In this document: positions 19,999-28,296 of the stretch, in pieces | Layout: each line of letters begins with the position of its first letter | Position numbering within the stretch: position 1 is the stretch's first letter | Assembly (NCBI RefSeq): GCF_011765465.1 | Contig: NZ_CP050265.1 | Span: 2,137,501-2,201,500, forward strand | Direction of reading: 5' to 3' | DNA from: Erythrobacter sp. | GTDB lineage: Bacteria; Pseudomonadota; Alphaproteobacteria; Sphingomonadales; Sphingomonadaceae | Length of the DNA stretch: 64,000 bases | The notes under the pieces: model-generated | The model's database searches: none | What the model was told of the DNA's origin: nothing | What the model saw: the letters and a program-made list of their open reading frames with translations, nothing else | Made by a program: the position numbers and the translations under genes

Positions 19999-20457
19999 AT
20001 GTTCTCCCGAATGCTCTCCAATTCGCGCTTCAACCCCAAGGCTGGCGCGGTGGATTTCTGGCACGAATTCACCAAGCCCAATCCCTATCGCTGGCCGATC
20101 CTCGCGCTGTCCTGCCTGCCGCTGGTCGTGATCTTCGTCTGGCTTTCTTCCGAGGTCCATTACAAGGAACCCGCGCGGCCCTCGATCACCTACATCACCA
20201 CTCTCGATCCCGACCGGAGCGACGAGGAGATCATGGCCTCGAACCTCGAAAACCAGGAAATCAAGGACCTGCGCGCGGCGCGCGAAGAGGAAATCGCCGA
20301 GCGCAAGCGCGAACTCTACAAGGCGCTGGGGCGGGCGACGGGCATGGATGTCGACGAGATCGAACGCCAGGCCGAGGCCGAGCGTGCCGCCGAGAATGCG
20401 CGGGGCGGGGACGCCGAGCCCGCCAAAGCGAAACGAGCCGAAGGAACCGCACGATAG
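19999..20457 (+). CDS. Hypothetical membrane protein, possibly leaderless
   Basis: 152 aa, no known family recognised. A transmembrane helix at about 34-50 (ILALSCLPLVVIFVWLSS) is followed by a charged, helix-rich tail (about 80-152) rich in Glu, Lys, Arg and Ala that looks coiled-coil. Found between DUF4402 and ribD. A TATATT hexamer ends six bases before the ATG, so the mRNA may start at or next to the initiation codon. No Shine-Dalgarno is seen. Confidence 0.7.
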   Translation: MFSRMLSNSRFNPKAGAVDFWHEFTKPNPYRWPILALSCLPLVVIFVWLSSEVHYKEPARPSITYITTLDPDRSDEEIMASNLENQEIKDLRAAREEEIAERKRELYKALGRATGMDVDEIERQAEAERAAENARGGDAEPAKAKRAEGTAR

Positions 20458-20486
20458 GCGCGCAGCCACCGGACGATGCCGCGTGG

Positions 20487-21446
20487 ATGGCGGCTGCCGC
20501 GCGGCTCGCCATGCGCGCCCGTCCGCTGTGCCGACCCAATCCGGGCGTCGGCTCGCTGCTTGTTTCGGGCGAAGGCAAGGACACCCGCGTCCTCGCCCGC
20601 GGATGGACCCGTGAAGGCGGGCGCCCCCACGCCGAGGCGGTCGCGCTCGCCGGTTTCGCGGGGGGCGGCGCCGAGGGCGCGGCGCTTTACGTGACGCTCG
20701 AACCCTGCGCCCATGCCTCGCCGCGCGGCCCTGCCTGCTGCGACGTTGTCGCCGATGCCCGCCCGGCGCGCGTCGTCATCGGCCAGCGCGACCCCGACCC
20801 GCGCACCTCGGGCGAAGGCATCGCCCGGCTGGAGCGCGCAGGGATTGCAGTCACCGTTCTGGACGATACCGCATCGGCCGCAAGCCTTGCCGACTACCTC
20901 ACCCTTCGCCGCGAAAACCGACCGCGCGTCACTCTCAAGCTCGCGATGTCGCTCGACGGCTGCATCGCGCTTGCCGACGGGACGAGCCGGTGGATCACCG
21001 GCGAAGCGGCGCGCGCCCATGTCCACGCGATGCGCGCGCGGCACGACGCGATCCTCGTCGGCGGGGGCACGTGGCGGGCCGACCGCCCGCGCCTCGACGT
21101 GCGCCTGCCCGGACTGGAGGACAGGAGCCCGCAGCGCCTCGTCCTTACTCGCGGGGTAAAGCCCGACGGCGTCACGGTCATCAACGAACCCGCCCGCATT
21201 ACCGACCTCGAAGGGGTGCTGTCGGTCTATGTCGAAGGCGGCGCGGGGGCGGCTTCGGCCTTCCTCTCCGCCGATCTCGTCGACGAAATCCACCTCTACC
21301 GCGCGCCCATCGTGATCGGCGACGGGCTGCGCGCGGTGGAAGGCATCGGGCTCGGCAGTCTGGACGAGGCTCATGGCCGCTGGCGGCAGGTCGCGGCCTG
21401 CGAGCTTGGCAGCGACCGGTTCACCGCCTATCAGCGCATCCGCTAG
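20487..21446 (+). CDS. ribD: Bifunctional riboflavin deaminase/reductase RibD
   Basis: 319 aa from the ATG chosen. The deaminase domain has HAE near 48-50 and the second zinc half PCAHASPRGPACC near 73-85. The reductase domain follows, from RPRVTLKLAMSLDGCIALAD, with GTWRADRP and VEGGAGAASAF later. It performs two consecutive steps of riboflavin synthesis in the cytoplasm. The frame is open further upstream, but nothing RibD-like lies there apart from a few residues (QPPDDAAW). ribE follows after 20 bp. Confidence 0.94.
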   Translation: MAAAARLAMRARPLCRPNPGVGSLLVSGEGKDTRVLARGWTREGGRPHAEAVALAGFAGGGAEGAALYVTLEPCAHASPRGPACCDVVADARPARVVIGQRDPDPRTSGEGIARLERAGIAVTVLDDTASAASLADYLTLRRENRPRVTLKLAMSLDGCIALADGTSRWITGEAARAHVHAMRARHDAILVGGGTWRADRPRLDVRLPGLEDRSPQRLVLTRGVKPDGVTVINEPARITDLEGVLSVYVEGGAGAASAFLSADLVDEIHLYRAPIVIGDGLRAVEGIGLGSLDEAHGRWRQVAACELGSDRFTAYQRIR

Positions 21447-21466
21447 CCAAGGAGAGCCCCGCCCCC

Positions 21467-22093
21467 ATGTTCACCGGCATCGTCACCGCCATCGGCACGA
21501 TCGAAAGCAGCGAGCAGCGCGGCGACCTGCGCGTGCGCATCGCCGCCCCGCTCGATCCCGAACGGATCGACATCGGCGCTTCGATCGCCTGTTCGGGCGT
21601 GTGCCTCACCGTCGTCGCGCGCGGCGGGGCGAAAGGCGATGCGTGGTTCGATGTCGATGTTTCGGGCGAAACCGTCTCGCGGACCGTGCCGGGGATGTGG
21701 GAAACGGGCCGCCGGCTCAATCTCGAACCTTCGCTGCGGCTGGGCGACGAACTGGGCGGGCATATCGTGACCGGCCATGTCGATTCGGTGGGCGAGGTGC
21801 GGACTTTCCAGAAGAAGGGCGATTCGTGGCTGGTCGCGATCCGCGCGCGGGCCGAGATGGCGCCCTTCATCGCGGCCAAGGGCTCGATCACGGTCGACGG
21901 CGTCTCGCTGACCGTGAACGATGTCCGCGACCTGTCCGACGGAACCTGCGATTTCGCGCTCAACATCATCCCCCACACCGCCGAGGTGACGACGCTCGGC
22001 AGCCTCGAGGAAGGCGCGCGCGTCAATCTCGAGATCGACGTGCTGGCGCGCTACCTCAAACGGATGCAGGGGCTCGCCGCCAGCTCGCGGTAA
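21467..22093 (+). CDS. ribE: Riboflavin synthase alpha subunit
   Basis: 208 aa with the two repeated lumazine-binding domains: MFTGIVTAIGTI with CSGVCLTVV, and HIVTGHVDSVGEV with VDGVSLTVNDV. Converts two lumazine molecules into riboflavin. Shine-Dalgarno AAGGAGA lies 8 bp before the ATG. Downstream of ribD on one transcript. No FMN riboswitch is visible in front of either gene, so regulation at that level seems absent here. Confidence 0.97.
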   Translation: MFTGIVTAIGTIESSEQRGDLRVRIAAPLDPERIDIGASIACSGVCLTVVARGGAKGDAWFDVDVSGETVSRTVPGMWETGRRLNLEPSLRLGDELGGHIVTGHVDSVGEVRTFQKKGDSWLVAIRARAEMAPFIAAKGSITVDGVSLTVNDVRDLSDGTCDFALNIIPHTAEVTTLGSLEEGARVNLEIDVLARYLKRMQGLAASSR

Positions 22094-22175
22094 AACGGCC
22101 CGAACCCGCGGCACTCAGGAACACGAGGCGGGCAGCTCCCGTTGCGGGAACAAGCAACGAAACGGGAGAGCCGCC

Positions 22176-23528
22176 ATGATCCTCGAAACCATCAAGACAC
22201 CGGGCCTGTCGCACCTGTCCTATCTCGTCGGCGCGGGCGGGAAGGCGGCGGTGATCGACCCGCGCCGCGATTGCGAAATCTATCTCGAAAAGGCGCGCGC
22301 GGCCGGGCTGGAGATCACCCATATCCTCGAAACCCATCGCAACGAGGATCTCGTCTCGGGCTCGCCGATCCTTGCCGCCATGACCGGGGCGAAAGTGCTT
22401 CACGGCCCCAATCCCGAACGGCCCGTGGTCTTCGCCGAGACCGCGCGAGAGGGCGAGATCGTCGAGATCGGCCAGCTGCGGATCGAGGTGATCGAAACGC
22501 CGGGCCACACCGACGACCATCTCGCCTATGCCCTCCACGACAGCGCCTATCCCGATGGCGCGGTCGGCGTCTTCACGGGTGACGCGCTGTTCATCGGCGA
22601 TGTCGGGCGGACCGACTTCTATCCCGACCGCAAGCGCGAGGTCGCGGGGCTGCTTTACGATTCGCTGCAGAAGCTGCTCGCCCTGGGCGACCAGGCAATC
22701 GTCTATCCGGCACACGGCGCAGGCTCGGTCTGCGGTTCGGGCATGGCCGAGCGCGAATTCTCGACCATCGGCCACGAACGCCGCAACAACCCGCGCCTGC
22801 AGTTCGAAAGCCGCGACGATTTCATCGCCTTCAAGATCGAGGAGCACCATTACCAGCCGCCCTATTTCCGCACGATGGAGCGGCTCAACATGGACGGGGC
22901 CGAGGCGCCGCCGCGCGTGCTGCGGCCGAAAGTCCTCTCGCTCGGCGAACTGCGCGAAGCGGGGTGCGACCACATTGTCGACGTGCGCGACCCGCTCGCC
23001 TTCGCCTCGGGTCATCTCGCCGGGGCGATGAGCCTTCCGACCGGCATGATCAGCGCCTTCGCCGGCTGGTTCATGGGCGAAGAGGAGCATATCGGCCTCG
23101 TCGCCTCGGACGCAGCGCAGCTGGCCGCGGCGATGGAGCATCTCGTGCGGATCGGGTTCGACCGGATCGCGGGCGGCCATGTCGGCGTGGTCCCTGCCGC
23201 TGCGAGCGGCGCGGATATGCGCACCATCCCGATGGTCCAGACCGAAACGGTCGAGCATCGGCTGGGCGAGGCCCGCGACGACTGGACCCTGCTCGACGTG
23301 CGCGACGCGGACGAACGGGCGAGCGGGGCGATCTCGGGATCGGAGCACCTCTATGTCGGCCAGCTCAACGAGGGCTGGCGCGACCTCGATCCCGATCGCC
23401 ACTACACGCTGATGTGCGCGAGCGGGATGCGCGCGACGGTGGCGGCCGGCTGGCTCGCCTCTCGCGGGTTCGCCAGGCTCGACATCTATCTCGGCTCGAT
23501 GGGCGCGTGGGCACAGGCCCACGGCTAG
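22176..23528 (+). CDS. MBL-fold hydrolase with two rhodanese domains (persulfide dioxygenase-like)
   Basis: 450 aa. The metallo-beta-lactamase domain (about 1-250) shows THRNEDLVSG at the metal-1 site, ETPGHTDDHLAY, FTGDALFIGDVGRTDF and YPAHG. Rhodanese domain 1 (about 258-350) has no cysteine at the active position (GLVASDAAQ). Rhodanese domain 2 (about 358-450) has it: MCASGMRATVAAGWLAS. MBL-rhodanese fusions handle glutathione persulfide and related sulfane sulfur. The usual HxHxDH is here HRNEDL, as in a known subfamily. Shine-Dalgarno GGGAGAG precedes the ATG. Cytoplasmic. Confidence 0.9.
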   Translation: MILETIKTPGLSHLSYLVGAGGKAAVIDPRRDCEIYLEKARAAGLEITHILETHRNEDLVSGSPILAAMTGAKVLHGPNPERPVVFAETAREGEIVEIGQLRIEVIETPGHTDDHLAYALHDSAYPDGAVGVFTGDALFIGDVGRTDFYPDRKREVAGLLYDSLQKLLALGDQAIVYPAHGAGSVCGSGMAEREFSTIGHERRNNPRLQFESRDDFIAFKIEEHHYQPPYFRTMERLNMDGAEAPPRVLRPKVLSLGELREAGCDHIVDVRDPLAFASGHLAGAMSLPTGMISAFAGWFMGEEEHIGLVASDAAQLAAAMEHLVRIGFDRIAGGHVGVVPAAASGADMRTIPMVQTETVEHRLGEARDDWTLLDVRDADERASGAISGSEHLYVGQLNEGWRDLDPDRHYTLMCASGMRATVAAGWLASRGFARLDIYLGSMGAWAQAHG

Positions 23529-23543
23529 CGCAGTGCGTTGCGC

Positions 23544-23960
23544 CTAAAGCAGCGTCCCGCGCCGCCCGCGCGAGAGCGGCGGGAGATCGTCGAGCCTCTC
23601 GCGCCTGCCTTGCCGGTCGGCGCGGGCATTCGCCGCGAGGGCCAGCAGCGAGGCGCGCACGAGCTTTTCGACCACCGTCGCATGGAGCGGTTCGGCCAGT
23701 TCGAGCCCGGCAAGACCGTCCTCCGACCATGCCGCGCACACGACCTGCATCTCGATCCCTTCGATCCGCAGGCTGTAATGCCTTCCCGGCGTCAGCCGCC
23801 CCGCGCCGTCGCAGCGGAACAGGCAGCCGGTTTCGGAAATATTGCACAAGGTCCCGTGATACTCGCTCCCGTCGGTCCCTTTCAGCACGGCGGCCATGTT
23901 GATGTGACGCCGGCGCGCGGCGCGCCGCTCGGCCTGCGTCAGGTCTTCGTTGATGCCCAT
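23544..23960 (-). CDS. PilZ domain protein
   Basis: 138 aa. Start at ATG 23960; the frame is open further upstream only because it lies antisense to another small gene. The N-terminus is basic (ERRAARRRHINMAAVLKG) and gives the RxxxR-type c-di-GMP site of PilZ, and the (D/N)xSxxG box is seen as CNISETGCLFRCDG. PilZ proteins sense c-di-GMP and change motility or surface polysaccharide. It follows a small DRR-repeat gene by 17 bp. Confidence 0.85.
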   Translation of the reverse strand: MGINEDLTQAERRAARRRHINMAAVLKGTDGSEYHGTLCNISETGCLFRCDGAGRLTPGRHYSLRIEGIEMQVVCAAWSEDGLAGLELAEPLHATVVEKLVRASLLALAANARADRQGRRERLDDLPPLSRGRRGTLL

Positions 23961-23977
23961 CTGCGCTCGATGCCTTC

Positions 23978-24157
23978 TCAATCCCGATCCGCGCGGCGTT
24001 CGAAGCCCGAGCGACGTTCGTACTTGCGGCGGTCGGTGCCCGAGCGGCGTTCGCCCTTGCGGCGATCGGGGCCATCGAAGGGTAATTGGGCCTTGCGGCG
24101 GTCGCCCTTGCGGCGGTCGCTGTCGGGCTCGTCGCAATCGGTCGGATTGGTGGCCAT
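23978..24157 (-). CDS. Small DRR-repeat protein upstream of PilZ
   Basis: 59 aa from ATG 24157, with Shine-Dalgarno GGGGAGA. It is almost entirely charged and consists of near-repeats of a unit like DRRKGDRR: one at SDRRKGDRRK, then DRRKGERRS, DRRKYERRS and FERRAD, spaced about 10-12 residues apart. The repeat bases differ in third positions, so they are kept at protein level. No family recognised. Close linkage to PilZ (17 bp) suggests a nucleotide-related or PilZ-partner role, which is inference. Confidence 0.65.
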   Translation of the reverse strand: MATNPTDCDEPDSDRRKGDRRKAQLPFDGPDRRKGERRSGTDRRKYERRSGFERRADRD

Positions 24158-24392
24158 GTCGTCTCTCCCCGTGAACATTTGCGGTGCGACCCGGCCGGTA
24201 TTCTTCCTGTCCCAAACCTAGGCTTGAGAACGTTCACAAGCCGTTAATTCCGTGTTTACGATGGGAAATCAAAGGCTTGTATAAATGCGCCAAGCCGCTC
24301 GGCGGGGAACGCTCCCACCGTTGTGGAATGGGACCGGCGGCCGCAGCGGTCGCCGGCAAATATGACTGAAAAGGATTGCGAAACCGCCGTCC

Positions 24393-25568
24393 CTAGCCGG
24401 TGACGGCGGCGATTGCCTCGACGAAGCGGTCGATATTGCCCATGGTCAGCCCGGCGACGTTGATGCGGCCCGACCCCGCCATGTAGATCGCGTGATCCTC
24501 CCGCAGGCGGGCGACCTGTTCCTTCGTCACCGGCAGCATCGAGAACAGCCCGTTCTGCGCGCCCAGCGGGGCAAGGTCGACGCTGCCCGCCATGCCGGCC
24601 GCGGCAAGCCGGTCGCGCACCTGCCGCATCCGCGCGCGCATCGCATCGAGTTCGTCCTGCCACATCTGCGTGAGTTCGGTGTCGCGCAGGATCAGCCGCA
24701 CCGCCGCCGCGCCGTGATCGGGCGGCATGGACCAGCTCGCCCGTGCAAGCGCATTGGCATTGGAGAAGGCGGTATCGAGCGTCCCCTTGCCGTCCGAAAG
24801 GATGTAGAACGCCCCGACCCGGTCGCGATACATCCCGAAGTTCTTGTCGCAGCTATAGGCGATAAACGCCTCCGGCACGCGCGCAAGAACCGTGCGCAGG
24901 CCCGCCGCGTCCTCGTCCAGCCCGCGTCCGAGCCCCTGGTAGGCCGTGTCGATGATCGGGAAGGCACCTGAACTCTCGAACGCCTCGGCAATCGCTTCCC
25001 ACTCCTCGCGCGAGTAGTCGATGCCCGTCGGATTGTGGCAGCAGCCGTGCAGCAGCACGCCTTCGTCCGCGCCCGCACCCCGGATCGCGCCCAGCACGGC
25101 GTCGAGATCGGCGGTCCCCTCTTCGCGGGCATGATCGAAGGGGGCGAGTTCGAGGCCGAGATCGCCGAGGATCTGAGCGTGGTTGGGCCAGCTCGGCACG
25201 CCCATGTGGAGCCGCGTCATCCCGGCCTTTTGTGCGAGCGCCGCGGCGAGGCGCACCGCGCCCGTCCCGCCTGGCGTCTGCATCCCGGCGATCCGCCCGC
25301 CCATCGTGGCGTCTTCGCCGAAGATCCACGGCATCAGGGCGTTGACGAAGCCCATGTCGCCTTCAGGCCCGAGATAGGACTTGCTGTCCTGCTCCTCGAC
25401 CAGTTGCCGTTCGGCCGCCTTGATCGCGGCGAAGACCGGGGTCGCGCCGTCCTCTGTGCGATAGACGCCGACGCCGAGGTCGATCTTGTCGCCGCGCGGG
25501 TCTGCGGCATGGAGCTTGATCAGCGCGAGCAGCGCGTCGGGCGATTGGGGTTCGAGTCGGTCGAGCAT
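24393..25568 (-). CDS. Aromatic amino acid / aspartate aminotransferase (class I, PLP)
   Basis: 391 aa. Opening DLGVGVYRTEDGATPVFAAIKAAE is the signature of the Ia aspartate/tyrosine aminotransferases (TyrB/AspC). The PLP lysine is in SYSCDKNFGMYRDRVGAFY-type context (K242 in CDKNFGMYRDR). ASN/PTGxD region HNPTGIDYSREEW and IDTAYQGLGRG fit. Active as a dimer in the cytoplasm. Length is normal. hppD and bch genes lie 13-14 kb away, so no tight linkage. Confidence 0.93.
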   Translation of the reverse strand: MLDRLEPQSPDALLALIKLHAADPRGDKIDLGVGVYRTEDGATPVFAAIKAAERQLVEEQDSKSYLGPEGDMGFVNALMPWIFGEDATMGGRIAGMQTPGGTGAVRLAAALAQKAGMTRLHMGVPSWPNHAQILGDLGLELAPFDHAREEGTADLDAVLGAIRGAGADEGVLLHGCCHNPTGIDYSREEWEAIAEAFESSGAFPIIDTAYQGLGRGLDEDAAGLRTVLARVPEAFIAYSCDKNFGMYRDRVGAFYILSDGKGTLDTAFSNANALARASWSMPPDHGAAAVRLILRDTELTQMWQDELDAMRARMRQVRDRLAAAGMAGSVDLAPLGAQNGLFSMLPVTKEQVARLREDHAIYMAGSGRINVAGLTMGNIDRFVEAIAAVTG

Positions 25569-25641
25569 GGCGCGGCTGTCCTGCCGCGCGCAGCGGCGCG
25601 CTGCAACCGCGAATCGCGTGTTTCGCGCGGTTTCGCTCCGT

Positions 25642-26571
25642 TCAGAAGGGCAGCCAGCGCTGCTTCTTGGAGAACTTCATGTAGCCCGCATTGACGCCGA
25701 GCCTGAGCCCCGCACCGACCCGGATCGGGATCAGCACGATGTCGCCCTTGCGCAGGTAACTCGCGGTCAGACCGCCGACGAAATAGGCTTGCCCCTCGCC
25801 CGCGGGGAAGCGTTCGAAAAGGTCTTCGGTGTCGAACAGGTTGTAGACGAGGACGAAGGTGTTGCCCGCATTGGCGCCCGCGTCGAACCCGATCGAGGGG
25901 CCGGTCCAGTAGACCTTGCGCGTGCCTTCGACCTTGTGATGCAGCGTGCCCGATCCGTAGCGCGCGCCGACGATGAAGGCGCCGCCCGCTTCGCGCCCGA
26001 CGATATAGCCGTTGGGCTCGCCCTGTTTCCTGAGCAGATCCTCGATCAGCCCGGCGAGCCCTTCCGCGCCCTTGCCGAAGACACCCTCGGCCGCGCCGAT
26101 AAGGTCGTCCTCGCCGTAAGTGTCGCTGGTGGCGGCCGCTGCGCCGGGCTCGGCCGCGGCGACATCGCCTGTCTCGGCCGGGACGGGATCGCGGACCCAG
26201 TCGGGCAGATCCTCGGCCGGCACGCCCTGCGCGGTGCCTTCGTCGGCGTATTCGGCGAATTCGTCGTCGAAACCGGGCGCGCGCGATGTCTCCACCTCGG
26301 TCGGCCCATCGGGCACCGGTCGAGGCTCGGATGGGGGTTGGGCAAGATCGGCGTCGATCGCCCCGCTTCCCGCAGGCTCGGCCGGGGCGGAATAGGCATC
26401 GTCGGGATCGAAGCTTTCGAGCGTGTCCTGCGCCGCGAGCGGAGCCGCGAGCCCGGCAAGGACAAGGGCAGACAGCAGGGCACAGAGCAGGGCGAACCGG
26501 GCACGCAATGCGGAGGGGTAATGCAGCGCCGGGGCGAATGCTCGACGAGCGGTCACAATGGGTCCAGTCAT
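25642..26571 (-). CDS. EipA family (DUF1134) exported protein
   Basis: 309 aa from ATG 26571, which has Shine-Dalgarno GGAGGG. A signal/hydrophobic segment at about 12-40 is followed by an acidic, Pro/Ala-rich disordered region (about 45-150) and a C-terminal DUF1134 domain (about 165-309), seen in YIVGREAGGAFIVGARYG, VYWTGPSIGFDAGANAGN and ASYLRKGDIVLIPIRVG. DUF1134 members (EipA of Brucella) sit in the periplasm and support envelope integrity. The gene lies on the minus strand and its own promoter should be near 26587-26885. Confidence 0.88.
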   Translation of the reverse strand: MTGPIVTARRAFAPALHYPSALRARFALLCALLSALVLAGLAAPLAAQDTLESFDPDDAYSAPAEPAGSGAIDADLAQPPSEPRPVPDGPTEVETSRAPGFDDEFAEYADEGTAQGVPAEDLPDWVRDPVPAETGDVAAAEPGAAAATSDTYGEDDLIGAAEGVFGKGAEGLAGLIEDLLRKQGEPNGYIVGREAGGAFIVGARYGSGTLHHKVEGTRKVYWTGPSIGFDAGANAGNTFVLVYNLFDTEDLFERFPAGEGQAYFVGGLTASYLRKGDIVLIPIRVGAGLRLGVNAGYMKFSKKQRWLPF

Positions 26572-26586
26572 GGTGCAGCCCTCCAT

Positions 26587-26885
26587 CTTGAGCCTTGCTT
26601 TGCGTGACGCCGCGCGCCCTTCCCGACCGCGGCTTGTCCGCCATTCCCTCGCGAGGCGGCAATCGAAGGGCGGTCAAGCGAATCGAAAACGCGACGAGGC
26701 GAATCGGCTATCGCATCGCGCCTGAACGCCCGGCGAACCGCGCGCGCCGATTTCCCGACGCTGCGCCGCGCGTCTGCTGCGCTCCCGCCCTCCTGCGACA
26801 GCGAACCGAGCGAAGCGCAGATGCGACCTTGAAGCGGAACGCCAGCCCGACTATAGCGCGCGGCTCGCAGCCGAGATTGCGTCGC
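26587..26885. other. Intergenic region between eipA and tRNA-Ser
   Basis: 299 bp. It must carry the eipA promoter on the minus strand and a tRNA-Ser promoter on the plus strand, but I could not define convincing -35/-10 pairs. No repeat or ORF of note was seen. Confidence 0.5.
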
Positions 26886-26978
26886 GGAGACGTGGGTGAG
26901 TGGCTGAAACCAGTCCCCTGCTAAGGGACCATACCGTTTATAGCGGTATCGAGGGTTCGAATCCCTCCGTCTCCGCCA
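26886..26978 (+). tRNA. tRNA-Ser (anticodon GCT)
   Basis: 93 nt including an encoded CCA. Acceptor arm GGAGACG pairs with CGTCTCC (26886-26892 with 26968-26974), discriminator G. Anticodon loop CTGCTAA gives anticodon GCT, in a 5-bp stem GTCCC/GGGAC. The long class II variable arm (ACCG ... CGGT) and TTCGAAT in the T loop confirm a serine tRNA. It reads AGC/AGU codons. Confidence 0.97.
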
Positions 26979-27085
26979 ACGCATCCTGTCGTGTGATACC
27001 GGCATTTCTTCTGGTTCATCGCCTTCAGCCGTCGGGGCGCCTCGATGCTCGTCACGAGAGGCATCCTTCCGGGCTGCCCTATCGT

Positions 27086-27583
27086 TCAATCAGGGACGAC
27101 AACGAACCGAAAGGAAGCGTGGCAGGTATTGCAGGTTCCCAAGGCTTTCAGCCGTTCCGCCCTGTACTGGTCGAGATCGCCTTCGGACAGGTGCTCCTCC
27201 ATCGCCGCGAAAGATGTTCGTGTCGTCCGGCTCATCGCGCGAAAAGTTCCGGGCAATCGGTCCCGAAACCCTTCCGGAGGTTGGCTTTTACCCGGCCCAT
27301 GCGCCCCTGCCGCGCGGGCCATCGCACCGATATCTCCTCGCAACTCGGCCTCATCGAGAGTTTCGATCGTTTCCAGAAAACCGCGCATCTGTCCAAGGGC
27401 GAATTGCATCTGTTCGGCATTCAAGGGCACGGCCTCGCGCGGATCGTTCGAGACGTGCTGCGCGTCGCCTTCGGACAAGCCACGTTCCGGAGGCTCGCCG
27501 CCGGGCTCCCAGGCGATGAATGCAAGAATGGCGGTCGCGATTGCCAGCAGCAGGACGATGGCATTGGAATGCGTTTTCGACAT
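27086..27583 (-). CDS. Membrane-anchored cytochrome c'-like protein
   Basis: 165 aa from ATG 27583. A hydrophobic helix at about 7-27 (AIVLLLAIATAILAFIAW) is followed by helical sequence and a single heme c motif CNTCH at about 151-155, near the very C-terminus, where cytochrome c' carries its heme. Residues GFRDRLPGTFRAMSRTTRTSF give the preceding helix. Cytochrome c' proteins bind or detoxify NO and CO in the periplasm. The C-terminal heme motif is seen; the cytochrome c' assignment is inference from motif position and helices. The frame is open for 70 further codons upstream. Confidence 0.72.
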   Translation of the reverse strand: MSKTHSNAIVLLLAIATAILAFIAWEPGGEPPERGLSEGDAQHVSNDPREAVPLNAEQMQFALGQMRGFLETIETLDEAELRGDIGAMARAAGAHGPGKSQPPEGFRDRLPGTFRAMSRTTRTSFAAMEEHLSEGDLDQYRAERLKALGTCNTCHASFRFVVVPD

Positions 27584-28296
27584 CTCTTCGCTCTGGCCTT
27601 GCCTTGCGGAGGTCCAACCGGAAGCCATCTGGCCCTTGCCGGACAGCCTAATGCGAAGCCCTGCCGGTGCGCAACACACGCTCGCCCCATAGCGCGCGGA
27701 TTGCCCTGGCGAATTGACCGCACCTGCGCGGCGGGTCCGATGCTGCGGCTCGCAATGGCGCTGCCATGATCGGAACCTTCGGCCAAGCCGCAATCAGGAG
27801 AGGGCAGCCCGCCAGCGCTGCGACGAGCGAGCCTCTTCGACCCATTGCGAGCAGGGGGCCTTGGCCAGGGTCTTCTCCACGGCCTCGCCCATTGCGGTCG
27901 CGCCGCAGGTCACAACGGCGCCTTCCGGCCCGAGGAAAGCGGTAATCTCCTCTCTCGCGAGGGCGACGGCGTCCTGCATTTCGGCAATTGGGGCGGCCTT
28001 CCGTTGAAATTCGCCTATCTGGTCTTCAGGCTTTCCCTGTGCCTCGTCGTGGCCTCGGGGCTGAGCATCTATTTCGCAAGGCGCAAAGCGAACGGGAAGC
28101 CGGCACCGCGCATGGCCGATGCCTGGCAGGGCGCCGTTTGGGGAACGCCCGCAATGCTCGCGCTCGCGCTCGCCGCATCCTTGCTCGGCCTTTCGGGTTC
28201 GGGCCTCGTGGCGCTGTTCTGGGCAGGTGTTGCGACCATGAGCGGCCTTGCTTCGGCTATTCGGTCCGGATCATCGAGACCTTGGGTTTGCCCGCG
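27584..28296. other. Decayed intergenic region between cytochrome c'-like and CHAT genes
   Basis: 713 bp. Only the PepSY remnant at about 27962-28270 was recognised. The rest lacks a credible start, ribosome binding site or family match. A short minus-strand frame at 27794-27979 is open but shows no recognisable motif. Confidence 0.55.
27962..28270 (+). pseudogene. Remnant of a PepSY-associated transmembrane protein (C-terminal part)
   Basis: In one plus-strand frame there is the family phrase LHFGNWGGLPLKFAYL, then a hydrophobic helix (LVFRLSLCLVVASGLSIYFA), ARRKANGKPAPRMADAWQ, and another helix pair (MLALALAASLLGLSGSGLVA). This is the C-terminal region of PepSY-TM proteins, which reduce or handle iron outside the membrane. 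The N-terminal two thirds is missing and the frame runs on antisense into the CHAT gene, so this looks like a truncated gene. A frameshift just upstream is possible. Confidence 0.55.

Noticed and set aside
20458-21467. FMN riboswitch before ribD or ribE
   Set aside because: No conserved RFN-element blocks are visible in the short gaps.
27794-27979. 61-codon minus-strand frame before the PepSY remnant
   Set aside because: No motif, no ribosome binding site, and the other strand shows the PepSY remnant at its end.
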